In this document: one piece after another, positions 1 to 9,088 of the stretch
Position numbering within the stretch: position 1 is the first letter of the stretch
Layout: the number at the start of each line of letters is the position of its first letter
Assembly (NCBI GenBank): GCA_947494995.1
Contig: CANLWY010000005.1
Coordinates: 62,001-126,000 of the forward strand
Length of the DNA stretch: 64,000 nucleotides
Reading direction: 5' to 3'
Source: an uncultured Campylobacterales bacterium
GTDB lineage: Bacteria > Campylobacterota > Campylobacteria > Campylobacterales > Arcobacteraceae
Notes under the pieces: generated by a model
Database searches by the model: none
What the model saw: the letters and a program-made list of their open reading frames with translations, nothing else
What the model was told of the DNA's origin: nothing
Program-made: the position numbers and the translations under genes

Positions 1-54
1 GATTTAAAAACTTATGCTGTAGATGAAGTGCCTAAGATGATTGAGCTATTTTAA
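1..54 (+). CDS. 3' end of an unidentified gene
   Basis: The window opens inside an open frame of 17 codons (ending ...EVPKMIELF) that stops with TAA at 52-54. The stop codon sits in the middle of a perfect 20-bp palindrome that probably terminates transcription. The fragment is too short to name a family; the rest lies upstream of the window. Confidence 0.6.
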   Translation, partial: DLKTYAVDEVPKMIELF

Positions 55-62
55 AATAGCTC
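43..62. terminator. bidirectional terminator-like palindrome
   Basis: GAGCTATTTT followed directly by AAAATAGCTC is a perfect 20-bp palindrome between two convergent genes: the partial plus-strand gene and the minus-strand thioesterase. It overlaps the stop codon of the first. An A/T-rich run follows on both sides, as expected for a shared intrinsic terminator. Confidence 0.6.
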
Positions 63-73
63 AGTCATATATA

Positions 74-478
74 TTATTTTCCTACTCTCTTATTAGCTCC
101 AGCCATAAGTCTTTCTTCACTTACAACAGCTCTAGTATGAACACAAGTTCCAACAACTCCTGCTGAATCTTCAGCTTCTATTTCAAACTTATAAAGTTTT
201 CCTTCCATTCCTACAAAAGTAGCAGTTGATTTTACAATATCACCTTCAAGGGTAGGTGCAAGATGTTTTAAGTTTACTTCAACACCAACTGAAAGCTTTC
301 CATCTCCCAATAAAGGCTTCATAGCCTTTGCCGCTGAACACTCCATTAGTGCTGTTAATCGGGCTGTTGCAAAAACTGGTGGAAAATTATCATCAGGTGA
401 AATCTCTAAATTTTTAGCCAAATCTTTTGATAATACCTTGTACTCAATAACTCCCTTAATTCCAACTTCTAATTCCAT
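74..478 (-). CDS. hot-dog fold thioesterase (FlK-like family)
   Basis: The 134-aa protein matches the single-domain hot-dog acyl-CoA thioesterases related to fluoroacetyl-CoA thioesterase FlK. Visible family features are the ATARLTALMECSAAKAM helix (about residues 37-53), the SVGVEVNLKHLAPTLEGD stretch (about 63-80) and the FEIEAEDSAGVVGTCVHTR strand pair near the C-terminus. It would be a cytosolic enzyme hydrolysing a small acyl-CoA. The substrate cannot be told from the sequence. It is a single gene, divergent from ybeY and convergent with the upstream gene. Confidence 0.75.
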   Translation of the reverse strand: MELEVGIKGVIEYKVLSKDLAKNLEISPDDNFPPVFATARLTALMECSAAKAMKPLLGDGKLSVGVEVNLKHLAPTLEGDIVKSTATFVGMEGKLYKFEIEAEDSAGVVGTCVHTRAVVSEERLMAGANKRVGK

Positions 479-561
479 TTATACTCCTATATTTTGAAAA
501 CAATATTGTAGCATAAAATAAAAACTGACTCTTTTAGCTTTTAATTTGTAAATTTTAGATA

Positions 562-574
562 TAATCCGCGAAAT
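562..574 (+). promoter_or_regulatory. -10 box with CGCGAA discriminator, ybeY promoter
   Basis: TATAAT at 562-567 is followed by CCGCGAA, 21 nt before the ybeY start codon. Nearly the same string, TATAATCGCGAA, lies on the minus strand at 50793-50804 and 57864-57875, each time 21-24 nt before a start codon, which supports a real promoter type. A TAGA immediately upstream resembles an extended -10. Confidence 0.55.
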
Positions 575-588
575 CAAAAGGGAAAAAT

Positions 589-1008
589 ATGATTGATTTA
601 GATAATCAAACAAACATTGAAATTGAAATGTCAGCACTTGAAACAATTGCAAATGATTTAACATCAAAAGATATTGAACTTATTTTAACAAATAATGAAG
701 AAATTCAAGTTTTAAATAATGAGCATAGAAATATAGACAAAGCAACTGATGTTCTATCATTTCCTTTAGAGTTTGATATGCCAAATATGCCTTTAGGTTC
801 TATTGTTATCTCTGTTGATTTTGTAGAAGAGAAAGCAAAAGAGTACAATCATAGCTTTGAAGATGAACTAAAACTTCTCTTTATTCATGGATTATTGCAT
901 CTTATTGGCTTTGATCATGAAGTTGATACTGGAGAACATCGAGAAAAAGAAGAAGAGATGATTAAGAAATACGATCTACCAAAAAGTTTAATAGTAAGGA
1001 ACTCATAA
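589..1008 (+). CDS. ybeY: endoribonuclease YbeY (16S rRNA maturation)
   Basis: The 139-aa protein carries the UPF0054 metal-binding signature HGLLHLIGFDH with zinc ligands H100, H104 and H110. The upstream EHRNIDKATDVLSFP segment (residues 45-59) is the other family hallmark. YbeY is a single-strand-specific RNase involved in 16S rRNA 3' end maturation and ribosome quality control. The start has an AGGGAAAA ribosome site 6-8 nt upstream and a TATAAT-CCGCGAA promoter. The next gene begins 3 nt after the stop, so the two are probably cotranscribed. Confidence 0.93.
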   Translation: MIDLDNQTNIEIEMSALETIANDLTSKDIELILTNNEEIQVLNNEHRNIDKATDVLSFPLEFDMPNMPLGSIVISVDFVEEKAKEYNHSFEDELKLLFIHGLLHLIGFDHEVDTGEHREKEEEMIKKYDLPKSLIVRNS

Positions 1009-1011
1009 AAT

Positions 1012-1929
1012 ATGGATATATTAATATTTATTGTATCAATGACAGCACTTATTTATGGTGCTGATTATATTATTGAAGAGAGTGAAAAGATTGCTCTTCA
1101 TTATAAAATTTCACCATTTGTAATTGGTGCTACACTTGTTGCCCTTGGAACTTCACTTCCAGAAATGGCTGTTTCTATGTCCGCTTCTATGAAAGGTAGT
1201 GGAGATATAGCTGTTGCAAATGTTATAGGAAGTACCATATTTAATATCGCTCTTGTTCTTGGTGTGGTATTTGTAATTGCTAAAAAAATTACTCCAGATA
1301 GAGATCTTTTTGCACAAGATTCTGCTTGGGCACTATTTCCTATTTTAGTATTTATTCTTATGGGAATTGATGGAAAACTAAATGCAGTAGATGGAGTTTT
1401 ATTCTTAATTCTAATGGCAGCATATTTAATGTTCTTAATCAAATCAAATCAAGTTGAAGAGATAGATGAGGAGCTAGCAAAAGAGAAGTTCAATTGGGCA
1501 AAAACAATACCTTTTTTAGTAGCAGGATTTGTTCTAACTATTGGTGGAGCAGACTTTGCTATTGATAGTGCTGGAAATATTGCTAGAGACTTTGGTATTT
1601 CTGAATGGATTATTGGACTATTTTTAGTTGCATTTGGTACATCTTTACCTGAACTTACTATCTCAATAAAAGCAGCAAGAAACAACAATGCTGACCTTGC
1701 TATTGGTAATATTATTGGATCAAACGTTGCAAACTTTACGATGGTTTTAGGCGTAAGTTCTATTGTAAACAGTTTAAATGTAAACTTAATTGGAAACTTC
1801 TTTGATATTGCGGCAGCATTTATATTATCACTTATGTTAGTATTTATAACTGCAAACAAACTTTATAACAAAAGTGCTGGTATTGTTTTAATGGTAGTAC
1901 TAGGATTAGTTATTCAAAATAGCTTATAA
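1012..1929 (+). CDS. calcium/sodium antiporter, CaCA family (YrbG-like)
   Basis: The 305-aa polytopic membrane protein has the internal duplication of the cation/Ca2+ exchanger superfamily. The alpha-1 motif (GATLVALGTSLPEMAVS, about residues 38-54) and alpha-2 motif (LVAFGTSLPELTIS, about 203-216) place the cation-binding glutamates in two inverted repeats. A hydrophilic loop near residues 144-160 separates the halves. It would exchange Na+ (or another cation) for Ca2+ across the inner membrane. It starts 3 nt after ybeY and ends at a strong hairpin. Confidence 0.88.
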   Translation: MDILIFIVSMTALIYGADYIIEESEKIALHYKISPFVIGATLVALGTSLPEMAVSMSASMKGSGDIAVANVIGSTIFNIALVLGVVFVIAKKITPDRDLFAQDSAWALFPILVFILMGIDGKLNAVDGVLFLILMAAYLMFLIKSNQVEEIDEELAKEKFNWAKTIPFLVAGFVLTIGGADFAIDSAGNIARDFGISEWIIGLFLVAFGTSLPELTISIKAARNNNADLAIGNIIGSNVANFTMVLGVSSIVNSLNVNLIGNFFDIAAAFILSLMLVFITANKLYNKSAGIVLMVVLGLVIQNSL

Positions 1930-1942
1930 TATAAGCTATTTT
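1916..1942. terminator. bidirectional terminator hairpin
   Basis: AAAATAGCTTAT (1916-1927) and ATAAGCTATTTT (1931-1942) are perfect 12-bp arms around a 3-nt loop. The hairpin lies between the convergent antiporter and Fur-family genes and overlaps the antiporter stop codon. Its A and T edges give a U-tract in either direction. Confidence 0.75.
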
Positions 1943-1951
1943 GAAATCTAT

Positions 1952-2353
1952 TTATTGACAGTTTTTACAGATTCCAGAAAATACTACTTCAGTATTTTCA
2001 ACTTTAAAATCTGAAAGAGTTGATAAAGACTTTTCTAAAGAAGAAGTGTCAAGAACAATATCTTCAATCTTTCCACATGATGAACATACTAAATGTAAAT
2101 GATCTTCCTTTGCTAATTCATAAACCGATTTAGTCTCTGGAATTTTAACTTCATTTAAAAAAATTTTCTCTACCATTGCATTTACATTTTTATAAATTGT
2201 TGCTAGAGAGATAGAAGGAAACTTTTTTAATAAGTTCTTATATAAATCATCAATATTCATATGTCCATGTTTATAAAGCTCTTCTACTATTGCTACTCTT
2301 TGAGGAGTAACTTTTAAATCATACTCTTTTAATAAAACAGAACTATTAATCAT
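1952..2353 (-). CDS. Fur-family transcriptional regulator (PerR-like)
   Basis: The 133-aa protein has the Fur fold: an N-terminal winged helix (LKVTPQRVAIVEEL, FPSISLATIYKNVNAM) and a C-terminal dimerisation domain with the HLHLVCSSCGKIED motif and a second Cys pair (GICKNCQ) at the extreme C-terminus, forming a structural CxxC/CxxC zinc site. It is divergent from a desulforubrerythrin gene, a peroxide-defence enzyme, which suggests a PerR-like peroxide or iron sensor controlling that gene. Whether it senses metal or peroxide cannot be settled from the sequence. Confidence 0.85.
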   Translation of the reverse strand: MINSSVLLKEYDLKVTPQRVAIVEELYKHGHMNIDDLYKNLLKKFPSISLATIYKNVNAMVEKIFLNEVKIPETKSVYELAKEDHLHLVCSSCGKIEDIVLDTSSLEKSLSTLSDFKVENTEVVFSGICKNCQ

Positions 2354-2377
2354 TTTTTTTCCTTTCCCACACGAAAT

Positions 2378-2394
2378 AATACTTAAAAAGTATT
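2378..2394. promoter_or_regulatory. palindrome in the regulator/rubrerythrin intergenic region
   Basis: AATACTT-AAA-AAGTATT is a perfect 7-bp inverted repeat starting 24 nt upstream of the Fur-family regulator gene, in a position where an autoregulatory operator would sit. The 261-bp divergent region (2354-2614) is otherwise extremely A/T-rich, so chance palindromes are likely and no consensus box can be assigned with certainty. Confidence 0.3.
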
Positions 2395-2614
2395 TATATT
2401 TTCTTATATAGAATATCTTATAATGGAATAATAGTACATAAAACTGATTATTTTATTTATTAATTAGAATTAGTAATGGAAAATAATTCTCCCTTAAGCT
2501 TTAATATTATTTAAGTTTAACTTTATTATAATTTCACAAAAGAAAATAATTATCATCTAGGAAAAATTTTCTTATATGACTTTGATAATTAATATCTAAT
2601 ACAAAGGAAAACTA

Positions 2615-3268
2615 ATGAGACAATATGAATCATATAAATGTAACAAATGTGGAAATGTTGTAGAAGTACAAAATGTAGGTGGAGGAGAATTACATTGCTG
2701 TGGCGAAGCAATGGAAATGATTACTGAAAATTTAACAGCTGTAAACCTAATGAAAGCATTTGCAGGTGAATCAATGGCAAGAAATAAATATGAATATTTT
2801 GCAAAAATTGCTCAAAAAGAAGGATATAGAGATATTGCCGAACACTTCCAAAGAGCAGCAAACAATGAAAAAATGCATGCAAAATTAGAATTAAAAGCAT
2901 GTAACATGTTGTTAACAGGTAAAGAGTTTGGAGATACAGTTGAAAACCTTCAATATGCAATTGATGGAGAATCATATGAAAATGTAACAATGTATCCAGA
3001 TTTTGCAAAAATTGCAAAAGATGAAGGGCATAGCCAGATTTCTAAAATGCTTGATATGATTGGAAAAATCGAAATTGAGCATGAAAATATGTATAAAGAA
3101 TTGAAAAGAAGACTTGAAGCTGGAGAAGAGCATATCAGTGAAGATGAAGAAGAAGAGTGGATTTGTGAAGTTTGTGGTCACGTTCATAGAGGTAAAAAAG
3201 CTCTTAAAATGTGTCCTGTTTGTAAACATCCACAAGAGTATCAATCAAGACTTAATAGTAAAAAATAA
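2615..3268 (+). CDS. desulforubrerythrin (three-domain rubrerythrin)
   Basis: The 217-aa protein has three iron domains in order. First is an N-terminal desulforedoxin-like centre with C9, C12, C28 and C29 (CxxC...CC). Then a ferritin-like diiron four-helix bundle (residues about 40-170) carries repeated ExxH/ExxR motifs such as [10 protein letters not shown] and EIEHENMY. Last is a C-terminal rubredoxin (CEVCGH...CPVCKHP, about 183-210). This layout is known as desulforubrerythrin in Campylobacter jejuni. The family reduces H2O2 in the cytoplasm using NADH-derived electrons. It is monocistronic, divergent from a Fur-family regulator, and ends at a terminator. Confidence 0.92.
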   Translation: MRQYESYKCNKCGNVVEVQNVGGGELHCCGEAMEMITENLTAVNLMKAFAGESMARNKYEYFAKIAQKEGYRDIAEHFQRAANNEKMHAKLELKACNMLLTGKEFGDTVENLQYAIDGESYENVTMYPDFAKIAKDEGHSQISKMLDMIGKIEIEHENMYKELKRRLEAGEEHISEDEEEEWICEVCGHVHRGKKALKMCPVCKHPQEYQSRLNSKK

Positions 3269-3284
3269 ATTATCCTATAAAACA

Positions 3285-3311
3285 CTAAGAGTAGATTTTA
3301 TCTACTCTTAG
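3285..3311. terminator. intrinsic terminator after desulforubrerythrin
   Basis: CTAAGAGTAGA (3285-3295) and TCTACTCTTAG (3301-3311) form a perfect 11-bp stem with loop TTTTA, 17 nt after the rubrerythrin stop codon. The downstream sequence is A-rich rather than a long T-run, so termination may be incomplete. Confidence 0.65.
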
Positions 3312-3353
3312 ATAAAATACAAAATTATTAAACCTTATAATTTTGGAGACCCT

Positions 3354-4898
3354 TTGATTAAACTACTTTTTTTAATTTTACTTTCACTAACACTTAATGC
3401 AAAAACCTTTACTGTTGCTTCTTATAATGTTGAAAATCTTTTTGATTTAGAAAAAAATAGAAGTGATTATAAAGAGTATATTCCTAATACAAAATCTAAG
3501 TGGAACCAACGAAGTTTTAATATAAAATTAAATAATACAATAAAAGTTTTAAAAGATATTGATGCAGATATTATAGCTCTTCAAGAGATAGAAAATAGAC
3601 AAATGATGAAACAGCTGCAAAGAAAACTTCCACAATACAAATATTTCTCTTTTACAAAATATAGAAACTCATCAGTGGGAATTGGATTCTTAAGTAAAAT
3701 CAAGATTAAAGCAAATCAAGATATAAACGTAAAATTTTCAAACAAACTTTTTAGACCACTTTTAGAAACAACTTTTGAAGTAGAGAATATTGAATTTAAA
3801 ATTTTCAATAATCACTGGCCCTCAAAAAGAGTTGCAGAAAGCTATAGAGTAAAATATGCAAAAAAGCTTTTTGATAGACTTCAAAAACTTCCACGTGATT
3901 ATGATTATATTTTATTAGGTGATTTTAACTCAAACTATGATGAATTTAAAACAATTTATAGAGAAAAAAAACTAAATAACACTAATGGAATTACAGGTAT
4001 TAACCAAGTTTTAAACACTACTATTAACAAAAGATATGTAACATATGATGATATTTTAAAAAGAGGTAAAAAAGTAAACTATAACCTTTGGTTAGATTTA
4101 AAATATAAAGATAGATTTTCAAATAAATACAGAGGAAAAAACAATACTCCTGATAACATAATTATCGCTCCTGCTTTATTTGATAATAAAAAGCTTTCAT
4201 ATGTTCCAAAAAGTTTTAAAGTTTTTAAACCTAACTATTTATATAAAAATGGCAAAGTTCTTAGATGGAAAATGAAAGGAAGAGTTCATCAGGGACATGG
4301 TTTTTCAGACCACTTGCCAATTATTGCAACTTTTTCTACAAACAAAACAGAAAAGAGCCCTCTAAAAAAAATAGAGAAAAAAGAAATTAATAAAATCTCA
4401 CAGCTTTACACAAAAGAGAAACTTCTTAAAGAAATATACTTAAAAGATGTAGTTGTAATTTATAAACATGGCAAAAACGCAATTATCAAACAAAAAAATG
4501 ATAGAGCCATATATTTATATAACAATGCACAAGATTTAAGCGAAGGATTTTCATATGATTTAGCAATCTCTCAAATCAAAGACTATCATGGACTTTTAGA
4601 AGTGGAAGACTATAAAATCAAAAAACATAATGGAAAAGTAAAAAACTATAAAAGCTTATATCTAAACGCAAAAAAAATTGATATTTTTGATACAAAATAC
4701 CAAAATGAAATTCTTACAAATATAAAAGGAACTTTCAAAAAAGGAAAGCTCTATTTAGACAATAATAAGAGAATAAAACTCTTTGCAAAAAATAAAAAAG
4801 ATCTACCTAAAGAGAATACAAATATAGAACTAAAAAAAGCCCACTTATCATACTATAGAGGGAATGTTCAAATCTTGATACATGAGAAAATCAAATAA
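3354..4898 (+). CDS. secreted endonuclease/exonuclease/phosphatase-fold protein with C-terminal extension
   Basis: The 514-aa protein begins at a TTG preceded by TTTTGGAGA. Residues 1-17 form a Sec signal peptide (MIKLLFLILLSLTLNA). Residues about 20-330 carry the EEP (DNase I-like) signatures: SYNVENLF, IALQEIENR (metal-binding Glu), NNHWPSK, LLGDFNSNYDE (catalytic Asp/Asn) and GFSDHLPIIATF (catalytic His). A lysine-rich extension (about 340-514) resembles an OB-fold module of the kind attached to secreted ExeM-like nucleases; that part is inference. The stop codon shares one base with the murJ start (TAATG), so the two are translationally coupled. Confidence 0.82.
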   Translation: MIKLLFLILLSLTLNAKTFTVASYNVENLFDLEKNRSDYKEYIPNTKSKWNQRSFNIKLNNTIKVLKDIDADIIALQEIENRQMMKQLQRKLPQYKYFSFTKYRNSSVGIGFLSKIKIKANQDINVKFSNKLFRPLLETTFEVENIEFKIFNNHWPSKRVAESYRVKYAKKLFDRLQKLPRDYDYILLGDFNSNYDEFKTIYREKKLNNTNGITGINQVLNTTINKRYVTYDDILKRGKKVNYNLWLDLKYKDRFSNKYRGKNNTPDNIIIAPALFDNKKLSYVPKSFKVFKPNYLYKNGKVLRWKMKGRVHQGHGFSDHLPIIATFSTNKTEKSPLKKIEKKEINKISQLYTKEKLLKEIYLKDVVVIYKHGKNAIIKQKNDRAIYLYNNAQDLSEGFSYDLAISQIKDYHGLLEVEDYKIKKHNGKVKNYKSLYLNAKKIDIFDTKYQNEILTNIKGTFKKGKLYLDNNKRIKLFAKNKKDLPKENTNIELKKAHLSYYRGNVQILIHEKIK

Positions 4899-6199
4899 TG
4901 CTAATAAAATCAATTTTTACAAATAGCTCAGGTATTTTAGTTTCAAGAATTCTTGGATTTATAAGAGACCTTTTAACAGCTTCAATACTTGGTGCAAATA
5001 TCTATTCTGATATTTTCTTTGTTGCTTTTAAACTACCAAATTTATTTAGAAGAATTTTTGCAGAAGGTGCCTTTACACAGGCTTTTATTCCTTCATATGC
5101 AAAAGCAAAACATAAAATAAGATTTTCATCTATCGTCTTTTTACAACTTCTTGGCTTTTTGATTGTTTTATCTTTACTTGTAACTGCCTTTTCCCATCTT
5201 GTTACAAAAGCAATTGCAATAGGTTTTGATGAAAAAACAGTTGATTTAGCAGCTCCTCTTGTTGCAATTAATTTTTACTATCTTCCACTTATATTTATAG
5301 TTACATTTATGGCTGCCCTACTTCAATATAAGAATCACTTTGCAACAACAGCCTTTTCTACTGCACTTTTAAATCTAGGTATGATTGGTGCATTATTGAT
5401 TTCTCAAGGTATGGAAAAACATGAAATCACATATTATCTTTCATATGGAGTTTTATTTGGAGGACTACTTCAAGTATTTGTACATATTATTGCAATAAGA
5501 AGAAAAAATCTTTCTAAAATATTTACTTTTAGAAAACATAAGAAAAAAGAAGAGAATAAGTTTTATAAAAACTTTTTCCATGCAACTCTAGGTGGCTCTA
5601 CAATGCAGATATCTGCATTTATAGATACTTGGTTAGCCTCATTTTTAGTTACAGGTTCTATCTCATATCTTTATTATGCAAATAGAATTTTTCAACTTCC
5701 CCTTGCTCTTTTTGCAATTGCAACTTCAGTTGCTCTATTCCCAATGGTTGCAAAGGCAATAAAAAATAAAGATGAAACAAGAGCTCTTAACTTGATGAGA
5801 AAATCATCTTTAATTCTAATAGGTCTATTATCGATTGCAACATTAATTGGTATAGTATTCAATAGTCAAATTGTATGGCTACTATTTGAAAGAGGAGCTT
5901 TTAATTCAGAAGATACTGCAAATACAGCTTTTATCTTAACTTTATATCTAATAGGTTTAATACCTTATGGTCTTGCAAAGATTTTTTCACTTTGGTTGTA
6001 TGCCCATGAAAAACAGTTTATTGCAGCGAAAATATCAATGATTGCCCTTGGAGCAAACATAATATTTGCTTTAGCTTTAATAGTTCCATACCAAGCAGGA
6101 GGACTTGCTTTTGCTTCTACTTTAAGTGGCTTTATTTTACTTTTTCTAACCCTTAAAGAGTTCGGTTTTAAAAAGCTTAAATCCTTGTATTTTAGTTAA
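4898..6199 (+). CDS. murJ: lipid II flippase MurJ
   Basis: The 433-aa polytopic membrane protein begins with the MurJ/MviN signature: SRILGFIRDLLTASILG (residues 15-31), then FFVAFKLPNLFRRIFAEGAF with the conserved Asn-Leu-Phe-Arg-Arg and Glu-Gly-Ala-Phe. These line the cavity that carries lipid II across the inner membrane for peptidoglycan synthesis. It is shorter than typical MurJ (about 510 aa) and appears to lack the last two transmembrane helices, as in some Campylobacterota. It overlaps the upstream nuclease gene by one base. Confidence 0.93.
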   Translation: MLIKSIFTNSSGILVSRILGFIRDLLTASILGANIYSDIFFVAFKLPNLFRRIFAEGAFTQAFIPSYAKAKHKIRFSSIVFLQLLGFLIVLSLLVTAFSHLVTKAIAIGFDEKTVDLAAPLVAINFYYLPLIFIVTFMAALLQYKNHFATTAFSTALLNLGMIGALLISQGMEKHEITYYLSYGVLFGGLLQVFVHIIAIRRKNLSKIFTFRKHKKKEENKFYKNFFHATLGGSTMQISAFIDTWLASFLVTGSISYLYYANRIFQLPLALFAIATSVALFPMVAKAIKNKDETRALNLMRKSSLILIGLLSIATLIGIVFNSQIVWLLFERGAFNSEDTANTAFILTLYLIGLIPYGLAKIFSLWLYAHEKQFIAAKISMIALGANIIFALALIVPYQAGGLAFASTLSGFILLFLTLKEFGFKKLKSLYFS

Positions 6200-6243
6200 G
6201 ATTAGATATAATATTAGCTTTTAATAAATAAGCTAGGATAAAA

Positions 6244-7953
6244 ATGAAAGATTTTTTTAAATATTATGCACCCTACTATAAAAACTATAAACTAAAAATA
6301 TTTTTTGCACTTATAGGTATTCTTATGGTTGCAGCTGGAACTGCTGGACTTGCATATAGTGTTATGCCTCTTTTTGATAATGTTTTAATTGAAAAAGATA
6401 TGCAAATGCTTTATTTTGTACCAGTTTTACTAATAATTGTTCAAACAGCACAAGGTCTTGGAAAATATATCCAAGTCTACTATACTTCATACATTGGTCA
6501 AGATATTATTAGAATAATTAGAGATAGACTTTTAGCTCATATGCTTAAACTTGATATTGATTTTTTCCAAAAAAAGCATGGTGGAGAGTTAATTTCAAGA
6601 CTTACCAATGATATTAATAAAATCCAATCAGCTGTTTCAAGTCAAATTGCGGGAATTATAAGAGAAGCTATAACCGTTGTAGCATTAGTTGGATATGTAG
6701 TTTTCCTAAATCCTGAGATGGCATTCTTTGGTTTAATTGTTATGCCTTTAGCTCTATATCCATTGAGTATTCTAGCAAAAAAGATGAAAAAACTATCTTT
6801 TAAATCACAAGAAAAAGCTTCAGATATTACCTCTCATCTAAGTGAAGTTTTCAACAATGTTGAAATAATAAAAGCAAACTCAACAGAAAATGCAGAGCTT
6901 CATAAATTTGAAAAACATAATAAAAAGTTCTTTGACATAAATATTAAATCAGTAAAAACATCTGAACTTGTATCTCCAATAATGGAAACTTTAGGAGCTA
7001 TTGCTGCTGCTGTTGTAATCATTTATGGTGGAAGTAAAGTTATATCAGGAGAAATTACACCAGGAACTTTAACTTCATTTATTGCAGCACTTTTTATGCT
7101 TTATGCACCAATTAAAAGGTTATCTTCTATTTACAACAAACTTCAAGGTGCAATTGCTGCCCATGAAAGAATTCTAAGTGTATATGAAATCAAACCAACT
7201 ATTTTAGCAGGGGAAGAAAATATTCCTTCAAAAGTTGAAACTATAGAATTTAAAGATGTTGACTTAAAATATGGTGATTTTACTGCTCTAAAAGATATTA
7301 GTCTAACAGCAAAACTTGGAGAAAAAGTTGCTTTAGTAGGAGATAGTGGAGGAGGAAAATCTTCACTTATAAATCTTCTTATTAGATTTTATGATACTAG
7401 CAAAGGTCAAATTCTATTTAATAATACTTGTTTAAAAGATATTTGCATTGAAGACTTAAGAAAAAACATCTCTGTAGTTACACAAAGAGTCTACATTTTC
7501 AATGACTCTATTGCAGCAAATGTTGCTTATGGTCAAGAAATAGATGAACAAAAAGTTATCGAAGCTTTAAAACAGGCTCATGCTTATGATTTTGTTCAGA
7601 ATATGGAAGACGGTATAAATACAAAACTTGATGAGTTTGGAACAAACTTAAGTGGTGGGCAAAGACAAAGAATTGCAATTGCAAGAGCTTTATATAAAAA
7701 CCCTCAAATACTAATACTAGATGAAGCTACATCAGCTTTAGACAATGAGAGTGAATCTATCATCTCTGAAGTTATTGATGAAGTAAGTGAAAATAGAATT
7801 ACTTTTGTTATTGCGCATAGATTAAGTACCATAAAAAATGCAGATAAAATTGCAGTATTCAAAAAAGGTGAGATAGTTTGTATTGACAATGAGAAGAACC
7901 TTCTTCAAAATTGTAATGAGTACCAACGTCTATATAATTTAGCAAATATATAA
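6244..7953 (+). CDS. ABC transporter half-exporter, MsbA-like
   Basis: The 569-aa protein is a fused exporter: a six-helix ABC transmembrane domain (residues about 1-310) and an ATPase domain (about 330-569) with Walker A GDSGGGKSS, signature LSGGQRQR, Walker B ILILDEATSALD and the switch histidine in VIAHRLST. The FFQKKHGGELISRLTNDI coupling-helix segment and overall length match MsbA-type lipid A flippases. Placement after murJ fits an envelope lipid role. Substrate assignment is inference from family and context; a multidrug or peptide exporter is the alternative. Confidence 0.82.
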   Translation: MKDFFKYYAPYYKNYKLKIFFALIGILMVAAGTAGLAYSVMPLFDNVLIEKDMQMLYFVPVLLIIVQTAQGLGKYIQVYYTSYIGQDIIRIIRDRLLAHMLKLDIDFFQKKHGGELISRLTNDINKIQSAVSSQIAGIIREAITVVALVGYVVFLNPEMAFFGLIVMPLALYPLSILAKKMKKLSFKSQEKASDITSHLSEVFNNVEIIKANSTENAELHKFEKHNKKFFDINIKSVKTSELVSPIMETLGAIAAAVVIIYGGSKVISGEITPGTLTSFIAALFMLYAPIKRLSSIYNKLQGAIAAHERILSVYEIKPTILAGEENIPSKVETIEFKDVDLKYGDFTALKDISLTAKLGEKVALVGDSGGGKSSLINLLIRFYDTSKGQILFNNTCLKDICIEDLRKNISVVTQRVYIFNDSIAANVAYGQEIDEQKVIEALKQAHAYDFVQNMEDGINTKLDEFGTNLSGGQRQRIAIARALYKNPQILILDEATSALDNESESIISEVIDEVSENRITFVIAHRLSTIKNADKIAVFKKGEIVCIDNEKNLLQNCNEYQRLYNLANI

Positions 7954-8014
7954 TCTCAACGTTTTTTCAATACATTTTAGATAAAATGTTAAAATTTTTA
8001 AAAAAGGAAATAGT

Positions 8015-9088
8015 TTGTTTAACTATAAAACACTGAAAAAAGTACTATTTTTATTTCAACCTGAGACTGCACACCATTTAGCAGAATGTGGATTAAGGCT
8101 ACTTCCAAAATGTAGAATTTTAAACAATTATATGGTTAATAAAAATTTTGTTCTTAACTCAAAAATTTCGCAAGAGATATTAGGAATAAAATTCCCAAAC
8201 CCAGTAGGACTAGCTGCTGGTTTTGACAAAAATGCAACAATGATTAAAGCTATGCCTGCACTTGGATTCGGTTATACAGAGATTGGAACTATGACACCAA
8301 GAGCTCAAGAGGGGAATCCTAAACCTAGAATGTTTAGATATCCTGAACAAAACTCAGTACAAAATGCAATGGGATTTAATAATGAAGGTTCAGCAAAAGT
8401 TTTAGAAAACCTAAAAAAAGTTTACCCTTTTTCAATACCTGTAGGTGCAAATATTGGTAAAAATAAAACAACTCCAGAAGAGTTTGCTTTACAAGACTAT
8501 AAAGCTCTAATTAGAAAATTTGAAGGTACAAGTGATTATTTAGTAATAAATATCTCTAGTCCAAATACTCCAAATCTTAGAGATTTACAAAATGAAAAGT
8601 TTATTACTGAACTTTTTACGATGGCAAAAGAGTTAACGAAAAAACCAATTTTTCTTAAAATTGCACCTGATATGGAAGTTGATGTAGCAATTGAACTTTG
8701 TAACACAGCTGTAAATGCTGGTGCTGCTGGTATCATAGCTACAAATACAACTATTGATTACTCAATGGTACCTAACTGCCAAGATTTTGGAGGTCTTAGT
8801 GGAGCTTGTCTAACTGAAAAGTCATACGACCTTTTTAAAGAATTGGCACGTGAACTTTATGGAAAAACTATATTAGTCTCTGTTGGTGGTATTGCAACAG
8901 GAGAAGAAGCATATAAAAGGTTAAAAGCTGGTGCATCTTTAGTTCAATCTTATTCAGGAATGATTTTTGAAGGACCTTCAATGGTTAGAAAAATCAATGA
9001 AGAGATTTTAGAACTTATGCAAAAAGATGGTTTCAATGATATTTCTGAAGTTATAGGTTCAGATTTAAAACAAGATAATGAATCATAA
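8015..9088 (+). CDS. pyrD: dihydroorotate dehydrogenase (quinone), class 2
   Basis: The 357-aa protein matches class 2 PyrD, the membrane-associated FMN enzyme that oxidises dihydroorotate with quinone in pyrimidine synthesis. Visible motifs are NPVGLAAGFDKNATM (FMN site, about residues 66-80), IGTMTPRAQEGNPKPRMFR, NISSPNTPNLRDLQ with the catalytic Ser region, KIAPDM, and VGGIATGEEAYKRLKAGASLVQ. The N-terminal 40 residues are the helical membrane-binding domain of class 2. The start is TTG, with AGGAAA just upstream. It overlaps the next gene by 11 nt. Confidence 0.93.
   Translation: MFNYKTLKKVLFLFQPETAHHLAECGLRLLPKCRILNNYMVNKNFVLNSKISQEILGIKFPNPVGLAAGFDKNATMIKAMPALGFGYTEIGTMTPRAQEGNPKPRMFRYPEQNSVQNAMGFNNEGSAKVLENLKKVYPFSIPVGANIGKNKTTPEEFALQDYKALIRKFEGTSDYLVINISSPNTPNLRDLQNEKFITELFTMAKELTKKPIFLKIAPDMEVDVAIELCNTAVNAGAAGIIATNTTIDYSMVPNCQDFGGLSGACLTEKSYDLFKELARELYGKTILVSVGGIATGEEAYKRLKAGASLVQSYSGMIFEGPSMVRKINEEILELMQKDGFNDISEVIGSDLKQDNES

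Noticed and set aside
3114-3311. Plus-strand open frame overlapping the end of the rubrerythrin gene
   Set aside because: It lies in another frame inside a well-supported gene, covers the terminator, and has no ribosome site or recognisable content.
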